A DNA stretch of 64,000 nt from Zygaena filipendulae (GCA_907165275.2 OU015653.1:12306001-12370000); one strand, 5' to 3'. Positions 1-12,280 are shown, counted from the stretch's first letter. Program-made: numbers and translations. The notes: generated by a model from the letters alone, not told the origin.

Positions 1-14
1 AGACAAAGCAAAGT

Positions 15-643
15 GATTGGGTACTTGCATAAAATTCATTATAAGAAATTGTGTCAATATTTCAAAAATAGAGCCTTAGAAAAGCATTATCGTGAAAGAT
101 TTACTAAAAAATTTTCAATAGTTTCCAAAATATTCAACTTTTATTTTTGTGAAACGGAACGTTGCAACGAAACACCAATCACAGCAAAGCTTAACATATT
201 ACGTATTATTTTTTTAGGAAATATTTACCTCTTTCAGAGAAGGCAAAAGAAACTAAGTGCATACAGTCAACGCATATTTTCCATTTTCTGAAGTTTTTTA
301 CTTCAAAATGCATCGGTAAGATGCATTTCGATTATTTACTGGAACTTTTGGAAGTAACTCGGCACAGTTCAATCTTAATTTCGCTTTTGGATATTGAAGT
401 TATCTGTCTGTCACTGTCTTATGACCCTGTCAATACGACAGTGACATTTCTATCACAGATTAATAAGGCGTAATTTTGAACTAGTGACGTCATTCCGCGT
501 TTTGGCGGTAAAGTCAAAAGTAGGAACTTGAAACGCTCTATTTAATTAATTTATGCATATATATTTTTTCTTTTTCTTGCTTTGTTTAAGTAGGCCATAT
601 ATCTTTAAATAGACTAGAAAAAAAATCATGCAAATACCCTATT
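15..643 (+). mobile_element. MITE-A copy 1, about 630 bp
   Basis: Ends in imperfect inverted repeats: GGGTACTTGCAT on the left and TGCAAATACCCTATT on the right. The whole stretch recurs reverse-complemented at 49021-49668. Both copies share the same chance reading frame (peptide FLGNIYLFQRRQKKLSAYSQ), so that frame belongs to the repeat and is not a gene. It carries a TGACGTCA palindrome at 485-492. No transposase is visible, so it is called non-autonomous. The exact ends and target duplication are unclear. Confidence 0.75.
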
Positions 644-3600
644 AAAGTAAAAAAAAAACACGAGATATATTACGAAATCATGAAATTTCCAAAATATGTA
701 ATATGCAAGAGACTGATATCTTTATTTAATCTCTACCTCTAGTCGACCATTAAATTTAAAAAAGAAAAGGTAAATCCAATTTCAGTTTTGTAGAAATCAA
801 ACCAGCACAGACACATATAAATCTCTGGTTTGATTGGTTTGATTTGTAACTTGTTAAAGACTAAAATATAATTTACAAACACTTGTTTACTGTCAGACTT
901 CATTTAACACTGTCATTTATAATAAATCAGATAAAGCGGTAGAAAAGTAGATACATAGTTCAATAGAATATTTATTTCTATAAAACTGTTAATATCTATT
1001 AAGCTGGTAACCGATTAGCACCAGAAGGTAACAAGTATGGTTTCCGGGAAGGCACAGCAGCTGAGCGTCATTTATAATTCCAATTGTTGTAACTGACCAA
1101 CAATGTGGACGTAACTAGAGAAAAATAATATCTGCTTAGTAATTAATTAGTGCATAATTTTGAAGGTTCAGATCATACTTAAGAGATATGGAGAGTTAAT
1201 TTCATTCAAAATTTCGGGTCAAAATGAAAAAAAAAAAACTTACATATAGCCAAATGCAGAACCTCCTCCTTTTTGGAGATCGGTTAAAAACAATTGATGT
1301 GTGCGTGAGCGGTGCATCATTACGTTCACGCCGAGGGATGTAGGTAGTAAGCTGTTACCACCACACTGGAAAATTCATGAATCTGAGTGCGATGAATCTG
1401 GCTCTATGCCTATTGATTCTGTGGTTTAACTATAACCTACCACTATCTTTCTGTATAAAATTAATTTTATATCACCTTTATTGAAATTCTAACCTTATGT
1501 GCTACTTGTTACGTTACACATTACAATCGACAATGTTTCGTAGCATGATTATTACAAAAATAATGTCAAACAATAGTGCTAGACCCTTTTAATATGTAGC
1601 TTAACTTAATAATGAATAGCGTGTTTGGAAGCAATAGCTTTAAAATCATAAGACTGCTTTATTTATACTAGATTTCTTGTTAAAATAATAATTTAAACGA
1701 TGTACCTACAATTTAATCTAAAATTTATGAAATCGCTGAAAATTTATAGACAGTAAAATATTTAAAACACGCTTATAATTATGCATTTCGACCACAGCAC
1801 TTTGACCTTAAAGTACACTTTATCTGTGAGTACAACGTTGAATCTCTTCATTATGTTCAATGGGCTAAGCGAACTCGATATGTTTGTTTTGCGGTTTCGA
1901 TGCTTTACCGGAACTTCCGGTAGCGGATGTATTCCTATCTATCTGTTTTACTACTTATTTATATATCTACGTTGGGAACGATAGAGCCACCTATCTATAA
2001 ACCACTTGTTTAAACAACTACTCGTAAAACGGTGTTCTGTTTTTATCGCTCGGTCTTTCGGGGCTTTTTATAGGCCATCATTTTGTTTATGTTAAATAGC
2101 AATTAGTAAGTAAACAATCCGGATCCATGAATCTGTTCGAATTTGTTAACGGTCTAATTGCTTGTGAAAAAGAAAGAAATTAAGTACTTACACACCTCAG
2201 CATTTAGTTTTTGTGGTAAGTAGGAAACTTTGCTTTTCATTCCCACGTTTTGTTTCAGCAGGTACTTTTTTTTATTAACCATTTGAGTTGCCAGGTTAAG
2301 ATTTTTGTTGGAGGGATCTCTGGAGCTATCCGATTGTAAAATTCGTCTCACAAATGGGAAAAGTTACTGTATCCTTGATTAACACCGCATACTTTTTACT
2401 TGTAACAAAAGAGTTCTCCGGCAAATCCTGTAATTCACTCGAGAAAAAGATACGTATATGATGAGTTACTTTGAATCTTCAAATGGACAAAGAATATTTT
2501 CCAACCGAAATTGACGTGGGTAACAGTAATTACCTGCAAAAGTGTGTGTTCAAATTTTTTATTTACACAATATGATTTCTTGGAGAATGTTCTAGGTTAG
2601 TTAGTTCAGATAGAATCAACCCAAAAACTGCCTCGCACAAAAATATTCACTAAAGTAACTATTAATAACTAATTAACTTTGGTCACTAACGTCGCTGTTT
2701 ACAAAATTCATAGTTTTCGGAATATTGTAGAAAATCTACTTGGAATAAAGGAAATTTTGAGAAAGTTACAGCGTTGTTATCACTTTTTTCCACTTTAAAG
2801 CGTTTTTGCATATATACCTACCAACTCAATTTTTTCCACAGCGATAGTTCTAATACCAAATTCAGCGTTGTAAACCTCCAGAGAGAGTCGCAAAACCCTG
2901 TGTAGTTTAGTTAGTTTAGTGATTGAACTTAATATTGCAAGCGGGCAAATCCCGCTCCGGGTACAAAACTATGTATCTATGTATGTAGCAGCCCGGCACT
3001 GGCACCGGCGCCCTGCTATGCGTGAGAGTTTATGGCGTGTCATAAATAACTTTGCATCCCACGTTTCACTATGTGGCTGTACTCATAAATTTATGCGAAA
3101 CGCCATATCAGTTAAGCCGCTAATACATGCTGGCTAAATGCATGTAAATGTACAAAAAAAGAGAGAAAATTCAACATTAAGTTAACATGACATGGTAAAT
3201 ATACATACGGAAATAATGAATGATACTAAGTATTTATATATATAATGAAGTATTTATCACAAGTTTTTATTTATCCAAAGTTAGATTTGGTGTGTAGCTT
3301 TTATGGACGTCAATAAATAAGAATTCACCCACAAAACCTCCGCCGTGCACAACTTTCATGTTTTGACTGAACTGAGCGAATTCCCCAGTAGTCTAACGCT
3401 ATCTGCTTTCTTAATAGGTATAGGATTAATGAATATAAATTGAGATTAATTATATGAGAACCAAAAAGTAGACAAGATTGAGTTGTTTTCAACCGATTGA
3501 TCAGAAGTCGGAAAAGACTCGCTTGACGGAAAGCTACGATATGGAGTAAGGTGTGGCACGCTTGCTAATTAAATACATATTTACTCTAGTCTTAACAGGT

Positions 3601-5168
3601 TAAAATTATAACCTTGGGGTAATATGATCAGTACCAGCTGACGGCACCCGTTCACGAATAAGCCCCGCCCGCTAAATCATGTTAAACGGAACATACAGCG
3701 GCCAGACTTACACACCACCAGTAGCGCGAGCATGAAATATCAAGTTACCAACTATCGTATCAATAAGTTATTGTTATTTAATACTTACGTAATTTAAATG
3801 ATTGTTGACGGTTAAATGAAGAGTTTTAACAAATGAAGGATTTGAAGAGCAAATTCGGCTTGTGGTGACTTTTTCGGCGAACTAAACGAGTGACAACAAC
3901 GCTGGTCTTTAACCATGTAGACAACAGTGCCATCTCTCTATATGAACATGACCAACCTGTAAACACGCATTCGCCTTGAATCAATTAGTCGAGGCTCGAT
4001 CAACATCTGTTAGGGGCTTTAGACTTATACTCTCAGTGTAGTTGTTAGTACTTTGTTTAAGTACGAAGATATTTATGTTTGGTATAAAAAAATGGCAACA
4101 TCAAAAACATAATAGTTTACATGTTTCAACCATTTTGAAGATATTTCCATGATGTATGGAGACCTAATTATTGTAAAAGTAAAAAAAAAAAACTGAGCAA
4201 CTTTGTTCTGAGGGAGACTGCAACTATGTAGGTAGATAAAATTAACCATTTGTTTACGTATATTGGTAATATCAACTCATAATTATGCAGTAAGTTAGTA
4301 AAAAAACGTTTTTTTCTTTTATGTTGACCTTGTGTGTATTAATTGTTAAATAAATAAATTAAATAAGAAAATAAAAAGGAAATAAAAATAAAAAGGTCGT
4401 TTAATGAGAAAGTATAATTCAGTAAAAAAAAATACGTAGGTGCTTCGTTAATAGTAGGTTACCTAGGACATACCTATAGTAATATAATGGTAGGTACTTA
4501 CTGTTATTATCAAAGCGTTACTTGCACATACGTTTTAAACAAATAGCCTTGAATAAATGTAGCAGCTTTTTTATTATTAAGTACAATATTATAAAACATA
4601 TTATTCAAAATTCACATCAAGTAGGGAACACTGAAAATACTAAAAGTTAACAAACTTGCTAACTTACTTTTTTCTTTCTGATAATTCGCTGGGTCATGAA
4701 TAATCCCCAAGCTACAAAAACTGAACTCTGTAGCGGTTCTTGAACAAATAATAACAAATTACACCACAGTCGAATAATTTTAGTAGAATAAACACTGGTG
4801 TTGTGACCGGAAATTGAATTTGCAGCCGCTTGCTGAAGAAAATAATTTAGCTTTATATATTATGTAGTACGAAGGTTGCTTACTTTTGTGGGTGAATTTT
4901 TTATTATGTATGTTACCTGATATATAGGCAGTATATGGTATTTATGTCTCTGGTTAGTTAGTATGATTTTATAAAAAGGTACTTACCTAGGTGACATATA
5001 AAAAATCAGCTGCTCAGCTTTTGGTGGCATACTAAATTTCGGTTTCTTAAAATTGTCGCCATACTTATGTTATAATTATTTATGTTATTTTGATTTAAAT
5101 TGAAGATATAATTTGACGAACGAAAAATAAATAGTACCAATTATATCAATAATTGTCGGTCTACCGCT
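644..5168. other. AT-rich stretch without a recognisable gene
   Basis: No frame here looks coding: open frames are under 75 codons, with low-complexity or unrelated composition, and no convincing exon borders. Visible pieces are the repeat end at 1258-1290 and an AATAAATAAATT-rich stretch near 4346-4400 that looks like a retroposon tail. The rest is either unique or too decayed to classify by eye. Confidence 0.5.
1258..1290 (-). repeat. End fragment of the AACCGACTTCC repeat
   Basis: GAACCTCCTCCTTTTTGGAG followed by ATCGGTTAAAAAC is the terminal part of a repeat also present at 8423-8458, 23128-23160 and (opposite strand) 34592-34641. Confidence 0.6.
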
Positions 5169-5232
5169 GCTTAGTTTGGGACCAACGTGGCGCTGCCGAA
5201 TATTGTCCAAGCATTAGTATTATAGTTATTAA
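5169..5232 (+). mobile_element. SINE 3' fragment
   Basis: TGCTTAGTTTGGGACCA through TGTCCAAGCATTAGTATTAT matches the 3' part of the split SINE at 29705-29775 (TGCTTAATTTGGAACCAGA through TGTCCAAGCATTATTATT). The tRNA-like head is missing here. Confidence 0.55.
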
Positions 5233-5235
5233 TTA

Positions 5236-5290
5236 CTAGCTGTGCCCCACGGTTTCACCCGCGTTAATTTGAGGAAAAAAATATTTCATT
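5236..5290 (-). mobile_element. LEP1-like Helitron 3' fragment
   Basis: Read on the minus strand this is the 3' end of the family: GTGAAACCGTGGGGCACAG then CTAG. It is cut short at the hairpin element that begins at 5297. Confidence 0.65.
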
Positions 5291-5296
5291 ACCAGT

Positions 5297-5431
5297 GGGG
5301 CTAAGATGCGCAACACGATAAAATTATATCGAGCCATTTTATCGATTCTCGTCGACAAAACCATACAATATGTCGACGAGAATCGATAAAATGGCTCGAT
5401 AAAATTTTATCGTGTTGCGCATCTTAGCCCC
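5297..5431. repeat. Near-perfect 61-bp-arm hairpin (foldback element)
   Basis: The left arm (5297-5357) starts GGGGCTAAGATGCGCAACAC and the right arm (5371-5431) ends in the reverse complement. I see about two differences over 61 bases (TATATC against TTTTATC-type changes). The loop is 13 bases. CCAG occurs just outside both ends (5292-5295 and 5432-5435), possibly a target duplication. The high arm identity suggests a recent insertion or recent arm correction. I see no second copy in the window. Confidence 0.85.
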
Positions 5432-5684
5432 CCAGGTATATGATGAGTTTACTTTTATCGTTTACGCAACGGAAGCTCTCAAAATGAATATTTTTCCCCG
5501 TTTTTGTTTTTCATTACTGCTCCGCCCCCATTGGTAGCGTACCTAATGATTTATATAGCCTATAGCCTTCCTCGAGAAATGGACTATCCAACATAAAAAT
5601 AATTTTTCAATTTAAATCAGTTAAATTAGCGCGTACAACCAAACAAATAAATAAACTCTTCAGATATATAAGTATAGATGTGTA

Positions 5685-5961
5685 ACCGCCACACTCAGAG
5701 TCGACTTTAATGATTACTTAGTTAAGTATAGATTTTTAAAACAAAACTGCTGCAATCCGACAAGTTTAATAAACTAATGTTAATTGGCATTTAACTAATT
5801 CAGTTACATATCATTAAATCAACATTAATTTACTGAACGTCACTGATTGCGGCAGTTTTGTTTTAAAAATCTATACTTAACTAAGTAATCATTAATCAAA
5901 GTTAATAAGTTAATAAAAGTAATCATTAAGTAATCATTAAAGGCGACTCTGAGTGCGGCGG
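5685..5961. mobile_element. MITE-C copy 1 (foldback, TA-flanked)
   Basis: Long inverted arms run from CCGCCACACTCAGAGTCGAC on the left to GCGACTCTGAGTGCGGCGG on the right, and both arms contain TTTTTAAAACAAAACTGC or its complement. TA dinucleotides flank the ends, as expected of Tc1/mariner-type target sites. The right arm has a short tandem expansion of AAGTAATCATTAA. Other copies are at 16566-16792 and 39306-39542, with a partial copy at 54436-54586. Confidence 0.85.
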
Positions 5962-5969
5962 TAAGAAAA

Positions 5970-6010
5970 CTATATAAAGGCAGAGTTCACCAGAACGCGA
6001 CAGCGGTATC
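5970..6010 (+). promoter_or_regulatory. TATA-like motif, weak promoter candidate
   Basis: CTATATAAAGGCAG is a good TATA box, with TCAGCATA (initiator-like) about 35 bases downstream. No plausible first exon follows: the next ATG (6209) opens only eight codons. In AT-rich DNA next to a MITE this is probably chance. Confidence 0.15.
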
Positions 6011-6601
6011 AGCATAGATCAAACACCACGCAAAGGCTATTTTAAATATAACCTGTTCTGAAATCAGCCAGCAGAACGTTTATTTTCTATAACACTAGCT
6101 ATAAACCCGAGACCTCCGAATATTCCCGGGAAAAAGTGGAGAATGCTGACACGGTTTTAGAAAACGGCAATATTTTCCCGCCAAAAGGTCATTAGTGTCA
6201 GACGCAAGATGGCCGTTTCGAGGCATTTATTATAGCAGCCTATCGACCGGTCATTCTTATCAAGGGTCACTTTACATACTGTTTTGGTTGAGCCTTTGCA
6301 ATTTGCATAGCGCAATGTCTACGTGCTTCTAACCGTTTAACGCTATCTGACGATAAGATTATACATATTTCACAAGTGCCTTATGTAGGTACGCTAGGAA
6401 AAAGTAGTATAAAAAATAAAAACATTAAACAAACTTCCGTATTAAAACAAGACTACTTCGTCTTGCTATTCGCCGCTAGATGGCTAATAGAATTTTCGAA
6501 TGCGTCACTTTATTTACTATCTTTAAACGAGCAATTCTTTTACATATATTATATATTCTGCAATTCTTTTACATTATATTATATATTCTGTATATAATCT
6601 G

Positions 6602-6797
6602 AATCTCGATTTGTATTAAATTTAGTATGCAGGGGGTTACGGGGGCGATTAATCGATCTAGCTAGGTTTCATTTTTAGAAAACGTCGTTTTATCCGTGTT
6701 TTCAGGCAATGAAAAATGAGTGTTTGTTTTTCTACTCAACAACAGATGGCTCTATACACAACAAGCGAAGCTCGGTGACCCAGATATTTATTTCATA
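6602..6797 (+). repeat. Interspersed repeat L, copy 1
   Basis: TAGTATGCAGGGGGTTACGG through AAGCGAAGCTCGGTGACCCA is matched in reverse complement at 9505-9712. The two copies therefore bracket about 3 kb in inverted orientation. It is non-coding and of unknown class. Confidence 0.65.
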
Positions 6798-6965
6798 TAG
6801 TTGCTAAATATCTTTCCGCATGTAGATCACCCCAGTAAATTATTTATTAAATTGAGTAAAACGTACCTATGGGAACAGAACCTACGTTAAAAGTCAATCA
6901 ACAACGCTTACATGGCAGAAAATTTGTGCAGTTTCATATTAAGGACTCTATGACACACGGAGAGA

Positions 6966-6989
6966 TGAGAGAGAGAGAGAGAGAGAGAT
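6966..6989 (+). repeat. (GA)n microsatellite
   Basis: About twelve GA units, immediately next to repeat G. Confidence 0.85.
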
Positions 6990-6990
6990 G

Positions 6991-7192
6991 GTTTGGCGAC
7001 ACAATATCAGTGACGAGCAGACACAGCGACCGACCGCGTACATTATTGTGCAAACTACAGAAGAGTTTACTGACCTTGACAAGTATGGTGCCCAATCGAA
7101 CACCGGTGGCAGTCGGCAGAAATAGTGGTGACCAATTTTCGGTGAGGAACTTTCGGTGGCGAACTTACCCGAATAAGCCCCTATTTTTCTCT
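6991..7192 (+). repeat. Interspersed repeat G, copy 1
   Basis: Matched in reverse complement at 57721-57911. Shared blocks include ATGGTGCCCAATCGAACACC, CAGAAGAGTTTACTGACC and AAGCCCCTATTTTTCTCT. The long frames over this block on both strands (6869-7333 and 6948-7265) come from the repeat and are not genes. Confidence 0.7.
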
Positions 7193-7654
7193 CAGTGCAT
7201 ACGGCTCCATTCGTCTGATGTTTCGAAGCGCTCTGGGGCGTCTCTATCTTTCTGTCTCTATCCACTAATATGTTTTTTTTTTATGTCACAACTTCTCATT
7301 GCACGAAATAATAGCCGGTTGTTTAAAGTATAGTATAGGAGCATATAATTTGTGAATGTACAATAAAGTCAATAAAATTTTGTAACGATAATAATTCTAC
7401 TACAGCATTTAGACTTGATATACGAAACAGTTTCTAAACTTTTGGTAGATTTAAATTATTATTATAGACAATAAGTATCAACTTAACAAAATTTTTAAAC
7501 ATTTTTTTAACTATTATACCTACTGATTACATTATTGTAGAAATATGATAAATTCTCAGATTTTTTTTTGGTTTTACCTGTTCATGGTTAGATCCCCCAC
7601 TCTAAGTTAGATTGTAGAGACTCGTATACGTATAAACAAAATTTTAACAAAAAA

Positions 7655-8458
7655 ATTAAAACCGACTTCCAAAAACACAAAACTAAAAAACTAAAAATAA
7701 AAAGCTAAAAATAACAAAATACCGATTTAATCCAAAAGACAAAAACACACGTAATATTATTATTGGTTTGTGCTACCACTGATCGGTTTGAATTCGGTGA
7801 CAAGCCCGCTGGTGTCTGCCCACTTGGGTTGTTCTGCTCACGAAGAGCTGGTGGCGGGAGTCGACTTCTTCTTCTTCTTCCCCCTCCATATTTGACTTGT
7901 CACCGACGAAAAGAAACGTTTTAACTTTTACTTTTATAAAAGATACAAAAATCGCTATAAGTGTTCTCATAATTTTTTAAGTGTTCCCTCGATTACTCCA
8001 AGATCCCATCATCAGATCTCGACTTGGTGACAATGGAATCAATTTGGGAGTATCCCCTTTCAAACAAAAAAACAATTTTCGAAATCGCTTCAATCGGAAC
8101 CCGTGAAATACGTATTATTTTTGAGTTGTTCCGATGACCACCTGTGGTCTTCATCATCAGTTCCACTTCTTCAAATTTTGCTTTTCGAAAGTAAATAAAC
8201 GATTTACTATCAAAAATACCCAAATCGCTATAGGTGTGCCTATAATTTTTGAAGAGTTCCCTCGATTTCGCCAAGATCCCATCATCAGATCCCGACTTGG
8301 TGGCAATGGGACCTAATTGGGAGTATACCCTTTCAAACAAAAAAAGAATTTTTCAAATCGGTCCAACCGTCTTCGAGTAATCGGTGAACATACATAAAAA
8401 AAAAAAACATACATACAATCGAACATAGAACCTCCTCCCTTTTGGAAGTCGGTTAAAA
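7655..8458. mobile_element. Composite repeat bounded by AACCGACTTCC ends
   Basis: It starts AAAACCGACTTCCAAAAA and ends TTTTGGAAGTCGGTTAAAAA, so the ends are inverted repeats. The first third (about 7690-7870) matches 22725-22900, including GGTTTGTGCTACCACTGATC. The second half contains two tandem units (about 7953-8095 and 8215-8360), each with CAAGATCCCATCATCAGATC and TTTCAAACAAAAAAA. No transposase or RT frame is visible. Confidence 0.65.
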
Positions 8459-8459
8459 A

Positions 8460-9504
8460 CAGGAGTGAAACAGCTAGTTTCACATTTAAAATACATTGCA
8501 GGTTAAATAAAAGCTTTTCAAAATCTTGGAATGTTTCGTTATTAATGATGCCGATATGGATTATTATTATAAAAAAAACTAGCTAAAACCCAGGCTCGCT
8601 TCTCCTTCGCTTGACTTTGTCTGATATTAAAAATAATATTTCCGGCTCTCGTTTCCACGAGATCGTTTCGTGGTAAAAAGTATGAATAAACACTTTTGGG
8701 TAAAAAGTCAACGACCTGACATTTCAAGACAAATCGAATACTTTTCGAGTTTTGCGATCACAAACGTACTGATGCTCTATAGTCTAATAAATCCAATTAG
8801 GTAAAGATGTTAAAATTATTACCAAAATTATTATCCACAAGGAAAAACATATACCTGTGTTATTTCTAATGCAAGTCTAATTAATGCCAATGTTGATAAA
8901 GATAGAGTGCCTACTTGTGAAGGCGGTGGTATTTAAAAATGCAGATGAAAAGCTTTTACTGGAAACCACCTCAGAGGTATAAAAAAAAGGCATTAAGCCG
9001 TTCGCTCGCCCTCGAACCATTACTTTGCTGCGATGAAAGCGGATGTGAAAAAAAATGTATACAATGCTATATAATATATTATTTAAAAACACCTCGATGA
9101 CAGCTGTGTTGAAGTTCGATTTTTGGGAGTAGATAGATATTGAGGTCAGAGGTGACGTCATAGATAAAAGGCATGTATGTACTTAAGTAACAACGTATTT
9201 ATAGCTATTCTCCAAAGACACGATTGAATAAATAAGTAGAAAAATTTCAATAACTAACAAAAACAAAGTTTAAAATTTTTAACAACGGCCTATAGTTTTT
9301 ATGTTTCTTAATTGAAAGGAGCGAAAGTTTTTATAGCTACCTAACTAAAAACTAATTCAACATTTAGGCACCGGATGTTGCATTGGTTGCCGACTTCACG
9401 CTTGTCACTTCCGTTGCTTACAAAATTTCAGTGGCTTTCAGTGGCAAATTTTCAGAGGCATAACTTCAAAAACTGTTTTAGGTTTACGAAAATTTTATGT
9501 CTTC
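8460..9504. other. AT-rich stretch, no gene seen
   Basis: Neither strand has a convincing coding exon. One isolated TGACGTCA lies at 9153-9160, the only such site in this stretch. Confidence 0.45.
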
Positions 9505-9712
9505 ATAAAATAATATCTGGGCGACCGAGCTTCGCTCGTAGCGCTATGTGTTGTTAAGTAAAAAAGCAGTACCACACACTCATTTATCATTGCCTGAAAA
9601 CACGACATAAAACGATGTTTTCTAAAAATGAAACTAAATCGATAAATCGCTCCCGAAACCCCTTGCATACTAAATTTTATGAAAATCGTTGGAGCCGTTT
9701 CCGAGATTATAA
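9505..9712 (-). repeat. Interspersed repeat L, copy 2
   Basis: Reverse complement of 6602-6797; this copy has ATATCTGGGCGACCGAGCTT and CCTTGCATACTAAATTTTATG. Frames on both strands here are repeat-derived. Confidence 0.65.
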
Positions 9713-10036
9713 TTATATACATATATTTACAATATACAAGAATTGCTCGTTTCTCTTCTTTAAAAAATATTTTTGTATAAATTGAACCAAGTGAATCTAT
9801 TAAGCTTTCCAAAAATATACGACGTTATAGTTCAGTGAGTTCTTCCTCGAACCATGATCTTTGATATTCCTATAGGAATTAGTTGCTCCGGGGTACAAGA
9901 TGGGTGTTTTACAGCAGCTGAAAGCTTCCCTCGTCTATGCATATTATATCGTTTGGAATGTATCTCAATGTTTCTCACTTAAAGTTGCCAAAAATAAGAC
10001 ACGAAACCACATGACTTTTATTTTTATACTTATAGG

Positions 10037-10607
10037 TATCTGCGAAGTCTATGCTCGTGAAAACGGCCTAAAATATAATGCAAAGAAAAGCGAACTTATG
10101 GTTTTTAAATCCGGGACCAAATGCCCGACCAGCGTGCCTCCTGTCATCCTGGCTGGCGTGGCTTTGAAGCAGGTGCATAGATTTAAATATCTCGGTCACG
10201 TGGTGACTGATGACTTAAAAGATGATGCGGATATTGAACGCGAGAGGCGGGCGCTGTCGGTGCGTGCGAATATGATAGCTCGCAGGTTTGCACGTTGCTC
10301 ATATCAAGTTAAAATAACGCTCTTCCGAGCCTTTTGTACTTCTTTTTATACGTGCAGCCTGTGGGTTAGGCATGCGCGACAGTCGCTAGATGCTCTTCGC
10401 GTTCAATATAATAACGCGTTCAGGGCGCTGTTGCGGCTGCCTCGCTTCTGCAGCGCGTCGGGAATGTTTGCTGACGCGCGCGTGGACTGCTTCCGCACCA
10501 CCATGCGCAGGCGAGCGGCCTCGATGGTGCGGCGGACGCGGGCCAGCGGCAGCAGCCTCCTGGGCGTAGTCGCTGATCGGTTGAACGGTCCGTTCTTAAG
10601 ACACTGA
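10037..10607 (+). pseudogene. LINE reverse transcriptase C-terminal remnant
   Basis: About 190 codons open with the thumb-side part of a non-LTR retrotransposon reverse transcriptase: a NGLKYNAKKSELMVF block (the K(S/T)E block that follows the RT active site), then FKYLGHVVTDDLKDDADIER, then an arginine-rich region with VKITLFRAFCTSFYTCSLW and a LLRLPRFCSASGMFADARV segment. The palm domain with the catalytic YADD box is missing, so this is a 5'-truncated, dead insertion. Codons before about 10037 (from the ATG at 9900) do not continue the homology and are flanking DNA. GC content is clearly above the surroundings, typical of lepidopteran LINE coding sequence. A CR1/Jockey-like clade fits, but I cannot place it exactly. 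Confidence 0.85.
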
Positions 10608-10736
10608 ATGTCATTGCACGCACCGGTTTCAAACAAAAATTACTTGTACTAACATAGTTTTAAGCACAATTTTACTAACAATATTGGACTAAAAAAAAAA
10701 AGCGTCTGAATAAATGAATTTTATTATTATTATTAA
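10608..10736 (+). mobile_element. LINE 3' UTR with (ATT)n tail
   Basis: Follows the stop of the RT remnant and ends in AATAAATGAATTTTATTATT plus further ATT units, a microsatellite-type tail of non-LTR elements. Confidence 0.75.
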
Positions 10737-10916
10737 TCATCAACCACCTTTCTCTTTTCATCTCTTCTCCCGCCAATATTTACCTCAGATCCTTTCGCTT
10801 TTTCAAAGGTTGACTGGAACAAGTCCCCTCGCAGGATAAGACCGCATTTGAGCATCAATTTGCTGTGTATTTTAATTTTAGCATTTTGTAAAAACTTTTC
10901 TTATGTTCAATAAAAT

Positions 10917-10940
10917 ATACAAACAAACAAACAAACAAAC
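10917..10940 (+). repeat. (CAAA)n microsatellite
   Basis: Five or six CAAA units after AATAAAATATA; probably the tail of an otherwise decayed retroposon. Confidence 0.7.
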
Positions 10941-11085
10941 ACGACACCACATGATTGGAGACATCTTCATGACGACATTACAGGATTGTAGTCGGATGGA
11001 TGTCGCAAAAAATAAACGTACTTTAGAGTTCGTATTTATTGTAAACGCTTTAAATAAATAAATAAAAAAATACATTAAAAGTACA

Positions 11086-11376
11086 ACGTGTTAATGAATT
11101 GACTGAATACTACAAAGTAGTTTGTTCAGAATTGACTTCCAAATCTAACGCATCATGTTTTAATATAGGTTATATTTTTTTATTATTACTAGCCCATGTC
11201 TAAATTATTTATAATACAATATTCGGCGCGTACCACTTACGCCGCCCGTAGCAAAAAAATCGAATCTGTCACTGACACATAGGCGCTGGCGTAGCGCTTG
11301 AAATTTCGTAGATCTTCTTCTTCTTCTATTTTTTCAAATGGGGTGTATCAGGTTTGTGGTCAATTCATAAACATGT
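11086..11376 (+). repeat. Interspersed repeat E, copy 1
   Basis: Matches 26141-26478 in the same orientation. Shared blocks are CGTGTTAATGAATT, TTTTAATATAGGTTATA, GCTCATGTCTAAATT-type sequence and GGCGTAGCGCTTGAAATTTC. The second copy has extra sequence before GGGTTGTATCAGGTTT. Non-coding. Confidence 0.75.
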
Positions 11377-11994
11377 TGTATAATACCTACTGAGGAAATC
11401 ATGTCCTGTCATCGGAAGGACTCAGACCTACAGTTTGTCTATTACAATTTTGGCAACTTGTAACACTTGTTGTGTTTCAAGTAGGTAGTAGATATATTTC
11501 AGTGAAACCTAGTAAGTTCAAAGAATTTGGAAAAAAAATATTAAAAATAATGACTTACTATCTTATCGGGGTCTAGTTGAAAAATAAAAAATAATATAAA
11601 TTAAAACTATAGCCAGTGTTATGTAAGTAATCGTAACAATATTTTAACGCGCGCTCATGTAAACTTATGCATTTTCATTAGTATCGCTTGTGAACCGAAT
11701 CGTTCACGAAATTTGCTCCCGAATAAATTCGGGACAAAGGGATAGAACCCAATTTTACTTTAAGCCCTTAATTTGGACCACGACCGAAATACGCTCGGTG
11801 AATATTAAACTTAGTTTGAGGTAAATTGTATTATAATTACATCGAACTGAATTCAATTTGAGATAAATCGATGTTTACAATAATTAAATTAGGGATATAT
11901 AGAGATTACCTGAATATAGATTTTTGTAATAGAGAAAAAACAAAATGTTTCATTTTACTGATCACAAGTTAATGAAACATGTTGTTTTTGTGAG

Positions 11995-12166
11995 TTCTAG
12001 GATAAAAAGTACCCTATGACACTCAGGAACACTGTAGCATTCTATTGGTAAAACATTTTTCAAAATCGGTTCAGTAGATCCAGAGATTACCCCCTACAAC
12101 GTCATATAAACTCACAATTCACAAACTCACAAACTTAACCTCTTTATAATATTACTATAGATTAAC
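11995..12166 (-). mobile_element. LEP1-like Helitron, 5' part
   Basis: Contains the family's AGGATAAAAAGTACCCTATG and TTCAAAATCGGTTCAGTAGA blocks and ends in TATAATATTACTATAGA. The CCGCGG hairpin end is missing. Confidence 0.6.
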
Positions 12167-12280
12167 TATACACATTAAGTAAAATGTAGTACATATGAAC
12201 CATTTCGGGACACATTCTTGTGACACTAACCATAAGGGTTAATGCAGTTTCCTATCAGTGAGAAAATTTAGAATAGGGAT

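Noticed and set aside
13..291. 92-codon frame with a basic peptide also found at 49397-49600
   Set aside because: Peptide similarity is explained by the two MITE-A copies; one frame lacks the other's start and neither has coding character.
5970..6220. TATA-driven gene start
   Set aside because: Good TATA box but no coding exon or donor follows within a reasonable distance; kept only as a low-confidence site.
6869..7333. 154-codon open frame and a 105-codon frame on the other strand
   Set aside because: The block from 6991 is repeated in inverse at 57721-57911; the frames are open in both directions by chance and show no domain.
9900..10036. N-terminal part of the LINE frame as genuine protein
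   Set aside because: The first 45 or so codons do not resemble any RT segment and read like flanking DNA; homology begins about 10037.
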